64,000 nt of DNA from Paracoccaceae bacterium (GTDB lineage Bacteria > Pseudomonadota > Alphaproteobacteria > Rhodobacterales > Rhodobacteraceae), in contig JAAXIY010000048.1 of the NCBI GenBank assembly GCA_012270125.1, forward strand, positions 1 through 64,000, in the 5' to 3' direction. Positions 60,021 through 64,000 of this stretch are shown here, piece by piece. A program made the translations under genes and the position numbers. Each line of letters begins with the position of its first letter. Within the stretch, counting starts at the first letter, position 1. The notes under the pieces are model-generated. The model saw nothing but the letters and a program-made list of their open reading frames with translations. It made no database searches and was not told where the DNA came from.

Positions 60021-60506
60021 ATGCGATTAAAAATAATTCTAATTTTGTTTTTGACAAAAAGTTTAGTTTTTTGGTCAATTCCTGTTTTGGGTCAAGACTC
60101 AGAAACTGAGTACGATCCGTTGCTTCTTTTTCCTGATGTGAACCTTGATTCTGAATTTGATGAAAATTTGCCAGCAATCGAGGTCGTGAAGGAACTAGTT
60201 TTAAATGAAATAGATAATTATCCATATGTTATTGCTCGCTCTGATTTTGATAGTTTTGGAGAATGCACTGCTGAATTAAGAAAAATGTGGAGCCAAATTG
60301 CTGCAGAAGGTGAAGTTTTTGCTTACCCGTTTTCCATTTCTGAACTTCGGTTGTATAAGTCGACCCATCTAGAGATCCACTATTGCAATAGTAGTGAGTT
60401 GATTGTTTTTGTTGATGAAAACAAACTAGTGCCGCCACTTTGGCAAATGAACAAATTGTTGATTGAAGACTGGAAAGATGACATTGAGCTAGGGGCGGTA
60501 TATTAA
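60021..60506 (+). CDS. Small secreted protein, unknown function 1
   Basis: A predicted 162-residue protein with a clear signal peptide (MRLKIILILFL..., cleavage near VLGQ) and an acidic mature part, with two Cys about 47 residues apart (GECTAEL and HYCNSSE) that could form a disulfide. I recognise no family. The ATG at 60021 was chosen because it gives a proper signal peptide; a GTG 39 nt upstream only adds a polar leader. It is followed 27 nt later by another small secreted protein in the same direction. Confidence 0.65.
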   Translation: MRLKIILILFLTKSLVFWSIPVLGQDSETEYDPLLLFPDVNLDSEFDENLPAIEVVKELVLNEIDNYPYVIARSDFDSFGECTAELRKMWSQIAAEGEVFAYPFSISELRLYKSTHLEIHYCNSSELIVFVDENKLVPPLWQMNKLLIEDWKDDIELGAVY

Positions 60507-60533
60507 CGCTTAATAATTTTGTATGGATAAATA

Positions 60534-60899
60534 ATGAAGAAGTTTTTTATTTTTATATGTTTTTTGAGTTTTTCCCAGGGGAGTTTAGTCTGGTCTCAAG
60601 AGACTGAGGCGAGTGAAATTGGAACTTTGGAGAATTGTAAGACACTTGGGTATTTATCATTTCTTGCAGTCGAAAAATTTAAAACTTTAAGAAGTACAGC
60701 GACAGAAGAAATAGAGCTAGATGATGCCAAAGAACTTCTTGAACCAGTTGCTCTTCAGGCATTTAAAATGGTTGATGGTGGTAAAGATAAGGAAAAATTA
60801 TTTGACGAATGGAATATGATGTTAACGGATATATTCTTGAACGAATATTCTGACCCTAAAGGTTATGCGAAGACTTATATTTCAGACTGTATGAGTTAG
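60534..60899 (+). CDS. Small secreted protein, unknown function 2
   Basis: A 121-residue protein with a signal peptide (MKKFFIFICFLSFSQG..., cleavage near VWSQE) and a short helical, acidic mature region with Cys in ENCKTLG and near the C-terminus (ISDCMS), possibly paired. It has no recognised family and no obvious similarity to its upstream neighbour beyond signal peptide, acidity and two Cys. Probably co-transcribed with it. Periplasmic role unknown. Confidence 0.65.
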   Translation: MKKFFIFICFLSFSQGSLVWSQETEASEIGTLENCKTLGYLSFLAVEKFKTLRSTATEEIELDDAKELLEPVALQAFKMVDGGKDKEKLFDEWNMMLTDIFLNEYSDPKGYAKTYISDCMS

Positions 60900-60946
60900 A
60901 AATTTTATTATTTATCTTGGTCACGTAGTAAAAGCTTCAAATATTT

Positions 60947-62653
60947 CTAGCTTCCTGCAAATTGATTTTTCCAAGTTTCTCGTTCTTCGTCAGATATCTT
61001 TCCAAACATTACCTCAGGAACCTCGAAAGCCCCGCTTTCTGGCAGTGAGTTTAGAGCGTCCCTTATGTTTTCTGGCCAGGTTCTATCTTTAACATGCATG
61101 GCGTCGAATATTTTTTGGGCAGTATCTGGGATAAAAGGTTCAGATAAAACACCATATAACTTTATCAAGTTAAGAGATAACCTAATTTGCATTGCTGCTT
61201 TATCTGGATCGGTTTTAAAAACGGACCAAGGTTCAGCGGATTGTAAATATTCATTTCCGCAAGCCCAAATGGCTCTGAGCTCATTTGCTGATTTTCTCAC
61301 TTCTTTATTTTCCAAATATCGATCATAGTCCTTAACGCGTTTTTCAATTTCATCTATCAGGCTATTCTCACTTTGGGACCAGTCTCCTCCAGTAGGTATA
61401 ATTTGACCAAATTTACTTCTACAAAATTTTGTGACTCGACTGACAAAATTACCAAGCACATCCGCCAAATCTTTATTTACCGTTTGTTGAAAGTTTTCCC
61501 ATGTAAATTCTGAGTCAGAACTTTCTGGGGCGTGGCTTAGTAGCCACCATCGCCAATAATCGGATGGAAGAATTTCAAGCGCTTGGTCCATAAAAATGCC
61601 TCGATTTCGAGATGTTGAAAATTGCCCACCATCATAATTCAAATAATTAAAGCTTTTAATGTAATCGACTAATTTCCAGGGCTCTCCTGAACCAAGAATG
61701 GTTGCTGGAAAAGATAAGGTGTGAAATGGAACATTATCTTTGCCCATGAACTGGGTGTAAATAACTTCGTCTGCGCCTTTATCGGTCATCCACCATCTAT
61801 GCCAGTCGGTGCCTTTGCCTGAGTCTACCCATTCTTTCGCACAAGCAATGTATTCAATTGGAGCATCAAACCAAACATAGAAAACTTTACCCTCCATGTC
61901 TGGCCAATCAGCTTCACCTTTTTTAACGGGAATGCCCCAGCTTAGGTCTCTTGTTATCCCTCTATCTTGAAGTCCATCACCATCGTTGAGCCATTTTTTG
62001 GCAATAGATGTCGTTAGAACAGGCCAATCAGATTTGCTATCAATCCATTTTTCTAATTCATCCCGCATCAGCGATTGACGTAGATGAAGATGCTTTGTTT
62101 CGCGTTCCTCTAAGTCTGTTGATCCAGAAATGGTCGAGCGTGGATTGATGAGTTCATTAGGTTGAAGTTGCTTAGTGCAGCTGTCGCATTGATCGCCCCG
62201 AGCTTCTTCAAAACCACAATTAGGACATGTTCCCTCGATGTATCTATCGGGTAAAAAACGCTGGTCTTTATTTGAAAAGACCTGTCTTTCAGTAATTTCT
62301 TTTATTAAGCCTTGCTCTGCAAGTTTTGCTGCGAAATGTTGAGTTAGTGAGTGGTTTTGCTGACTTGAGGATCTGCCAAAATGATCAAAGGAGAGCCTAA
62401 AACCAGAGGCTAACTTTGCTTGTATGTAATGCATTTCATCACAGTAATCGGCAACTGGTTTACCAGCTTTATCGGCCGCTAGCTCCGCAGGTGTGCCGTG
62501 TTCATCAGTTGCGCATAAAAATAATACCTCATTACCTTTTAATCTTTGAAACCTTGCAAATAAATCTGCTGGTAATTGACTGCCAACTAGATTTCCTAGG
62601 TGTTTGACGCCATTAATGTAAGGAATTGCAGATGTAATTAAATGGCGTTTCAT
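60947..62653 (-). CDS. metG: Methionyl-tRNA synthetase
   Basis: A class I aminoacyl-tRNA synthetase of about 568 residues. The HIGH-type motif appears as the HLGN of [16 protein letters not shown], the zinc knuckle as [17 protein letters not shown] (about 145-161), and the KMSKS position as FSTSRNRG. It has an anticodon-binding helical domain and no C-terminal dimerisation extension. It charges tRNA-Met and is essential. I start at ATG 62653 ([13 protein letters not shown]), the family-typical beginning, rather than TTG 62665. It is downstream of, and probably independent from, the MFS gene. Confidence 0.95.
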   Translation of the reverse strand: MKRHLITSAIPYINGVKHLGNLVGSQLPADLFARFQRLKGNEVLFLCATDEHGTPAELAADKAGKPVADYCDEMHYIQAKLASGFRLSFDHFGRSSSQQNHSLTQHFAAKLAEQGLIKEITERQVFSNKDQRFLPDRYIEGTCPNCGFEEARGDQCDSCTKQLQPNELINPRSTISGSTDLEERETKHLHLRQSLMRDELEKWIDSKSDWPVLTTSIAKKWLNDGDGLQDRGITRDLSWGIPVKKGEADWPDMEGKVFYVWFDAPIEYIACAKEWVDSGKGTDWHRWWMTDKGADEVIYTQFMGKDNVPFHTLSFPATILGSGEPWKLVDYIKSFNYLNYDGGQFSTSRNRGIFMDQALEILPSDYWRWWLLSHAPESSDSEFTWENFQQTVNKDLADVLGNFVSRVTKFCRSKFGQIIPTGGDWSQSENSLIDEIEKRVKDYDRYLENKEVRKSANELRAIWACGNEYLQSAEPWSVFKTDPDKAAMQIRLSLNLIKLYGVLSEPFIPDTAQKIFDAMHVKDRTWPENIRDALNSLPESGAFEVPEVMFGKISDEERETWKNQFAGS

Positions 62654-62743
62654 ATTTATATACAATCTTCATGGTTTCTTTACGATTGCTACATAAACTA
62701 TTAAATTCTCAGGTAAAAGAGTATAACGACTGTGCTAAAGCCA

Positions 62744-63973
62744 TTATTTTTTTTCTTGATCCCGTAGACGTTTCAGTAATCTTCCAATCAAGAATGACGT
62801 TCTCGGCGCGTATATATAAGGTGTTTTTTCAGTTAAAGTTGGTCGGGCACGCATCCTGGTAACCCCGAATATCACCAAAATAAGATGAGCGCATGCAATC
62901 ATAATAAACATTGCATTGGGCCCAAAAAAGCCAATTAAGCTGGAGGCGAATAAGGGTGCTGCGATTGCACCCAGCGCATAAAAAAATAATAACGACGCGG
63001 ATAACTCCACGCGCTCATCTGAGTTTGCAAAATCATGTGCATGTGCTGCTGCCACTGAATAAATAGGGAAAGTGGTAAATCCAAAGCCAAAAGCTAAAAT
63101 AAATATGCTCAAAGAGCCATCACTGGATATTGAAATTGATGATATCGAGGAAAAAATAGCAGCTACAGAGAGCCAAATCAAAACCCAACGCCTGTCATAT
63201 TTATCTGCTAGCCATCCTACGGGATACTGAGCAAGAGCTCCACCAAAGACGAAAGCTGATAAAAAGTAAGCAATTTGTTCAACTTGTAGACCGACTTGCG
63301 CCCCAAAGATTGGTCCAACCATACGAAATGCAGCCCCCGAAATAGCTGCGACCAGAACTCCAGCGACAGCCAGTGGAGATCTATGAATTGCTAACTTTGG
63401 TCGCAATCTTGGAGCTACTGGCGTTTCTGGCTGTTTTATCGTTGTAAGTGTAATAGGGAGTAAAGTTGCACAACAAACCAAAGCCAAAAGATTATATGAC
63501 ACATATTGGGCGGGTTCTAAAATGCCAATTAGTAATTGGGCAATTAGCGATGCAAATGTGTCAACAAACCTATAGGTTCCCATGGCTCTTCCACGGGTTT
63601 CGTTTGTGACTTTTGCTTGAAGCCAGCTCTCAATCACAGTGTAACAACCTGCAACGCACAAACCGGACGCTATCCTCATAATAGCCCAGGCATAAGGGTT
63701 TATTATTAGCATGTGTGCGATTAGCCCGATGGCGCCGGCCGCTGCAAAAGCAGCAAATGCCCTTGAATGTCCCACTGTCCCCATAATTCTAGGGGCGTAC
63801 CAACAACCAATAAAAAAACCAAAAAAGTGAGCTGAGCCCAGAAGCCCAATTTCTGTACTGGAAAAGTTTAGGGCAAATCCGGATAGGGCATCAAGTGGTC
63901 CTACACCTCCCGTGGAAATTTGTAATAAAACAACGGATAAGAAAAGGGCTGCAAACGAAATCATTAATCTCAT
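62744..63973 (-). CDS. MFS transporter (YcaD-like)
   Basis: A 409-residue major facilitator protein with about twelve helices. The loop 2-3 motif region (ARIMGTVGHSRAF) and the loop 8-9 motif GWLADKYDRRWV are visible. The overall pattern recalls the YcaD/TIGR-type sugar or drug porters. Substrate unknown. It is transcribed toward metG, with a 90-nt gap. Confidence 0.85.
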   Translation of the reverse strand: MRLMISFAALFLSVVLLQISTGGVGPLDALSGFALNFSSTEIGLLGSAHFFGFFIGCWYAPRIMGTVGHSRAFAAFAAAGAIGLIAHMLIINPYAWAIMRIASGLCVAGCYTVIESWLQAKVTNETRGRAMGTYRFVDTFASLIAQLLIGILEPAQYVSYNLLALVCCATLLPITLTTIKQPETPVAPRLRPKLAIHRSPLAVAGVLVAAISGAAFRMVGPIFGAQVGLQVEQIAYFLSAFVFGGALAQYPVGWLADKYDRRWVLIWLSVAAIFSSISSISISSDGSLSIFILAFGFGFTTFPIYSVAAAHAHDFANSDERVELSASLLFFYALGAIAAPLFASSLIGFFGPNAMFIMIACAHLILVIFGVTRMRARPTLTEKTPYIYAPRTSFLIGRLLKRLRDQEKK

Positions 63974-64000
63974 AAGAGTTTGCTTAAATTAATTTAAATT

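Noticed and set aside
1-64000. Mobile elements, CRISPR arrays, tRNA or rRNA genes
   Set aside because: I scanned the intergenic gaps by eye and saw no transposase, terminal repeats, spaced direct repeats, tRNA-like TPsiC arms or rRNA stretches. A tRNAscan/Infernal run would be decisive.

Overview
This is an AT-rich bacterial chromosome segment with dense, mostly operonic gene content. I see no rRNA, tRNA, insertion sequence, prophage or CRISPR array. No intergenic gap exceeds 300 bases; the longest is about 293 bases, at 17275-17567. The gene set suggests a marine alphaproteobacterium (low-GC Rhodobacterales or SAR116-like). It has an alphaproteobacterial-type MetRS, a DMSP demethylase (DmdA) homologue, a ugpBAECQ operon and an unusually high density of ABC importers (five complete systems). 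The lineage is an inference from protein resemblance, since no marker rRNA is present.

Layout. 0-7.7 kb: a LysE exporter, a metallophosphoesterase, and a complete glycerol-3-phosphate/glycerophosphodiester uptake operon (ugpB-A-E-C-Q, minus strand) with a divergent LysR regulator. 7.7-23.3 kb: an (R)-transaminase-like enzyme and an eight-gene minus-strand operon. That operon holds a peptide-type ABC importer, aldehyde dehydrogenase, SDR, S58/NylC-type peptidase and GIY-YIG-like protein. Opposite it lies an amidase plus Fe(II)/2OG-type oxygenase pair, followed by a D-3-hydroxyamino-acid lyase-like enzyme, a cupin, a quinone oxidoreductase-like protein and a second SDR. 23.3-27 kb: an AbrB-type membrane protein, a D-lyxose isomerase-like cupin, a secreted PQQ-type sugar dehydrogenase and a secreted histidine phosphatase.

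27-44.2 kb is a coherent nucleobase island. It contains a BMP-type nucleoside ABC importer, a cytosine deaminase-like hydrolase, an EamA permease, the reductive pyrimidine pathway (preT, preA, dihydropyrimidinase, N-carbamoyl-beta-alanine amidohydrolase), a RutR-type repressor and an NMT1/THI5-type ABC importer. Near-perfect RutR operators precede preT and lie between rutR and the amidohydrolase. The inferred flow is import of nucleosides or bases, deamination of cytosine to uracil, reduction, ring opening and release of beta-alanine, CO2 and ammonia.

44.2-49.8 kb is the most unusual part. It is a five-gene minus-strand operon: FMN alpha-hydroxyacid oxidase, ThDP-dependent lyase, a transthyretin/HIUase-like protein with a broken signature, DmdA, and a Cys/Met gamma-family PLP enzyme. 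I propose it may degrade a 2-hydroxy sulfonium compound such as DMSHB, the DMSP precursor, rather than only DMSP; this is a hypothesis. 50-59 kb: an agmatinase-family ureohydrolase faces a polyamine-type ABC importer. Upstream of the importer are three translationally coupled catabolic enzymes (diaminopropionate ammonia-lyase-like, M24 peptidase, EutA-like) that resemble parts of ectoine utilisation. 59-64 kb: a KDG kinase-like sugar kinase, two small secreted proteins of unknown function, metG and an MFS transporter.

A recurring structural feature is that all five substrate-binding-protein genes are followed, within about 8-25 nt of the stop codon, by a strong stem-loop. Four of these stem-loops lie inside the operon.
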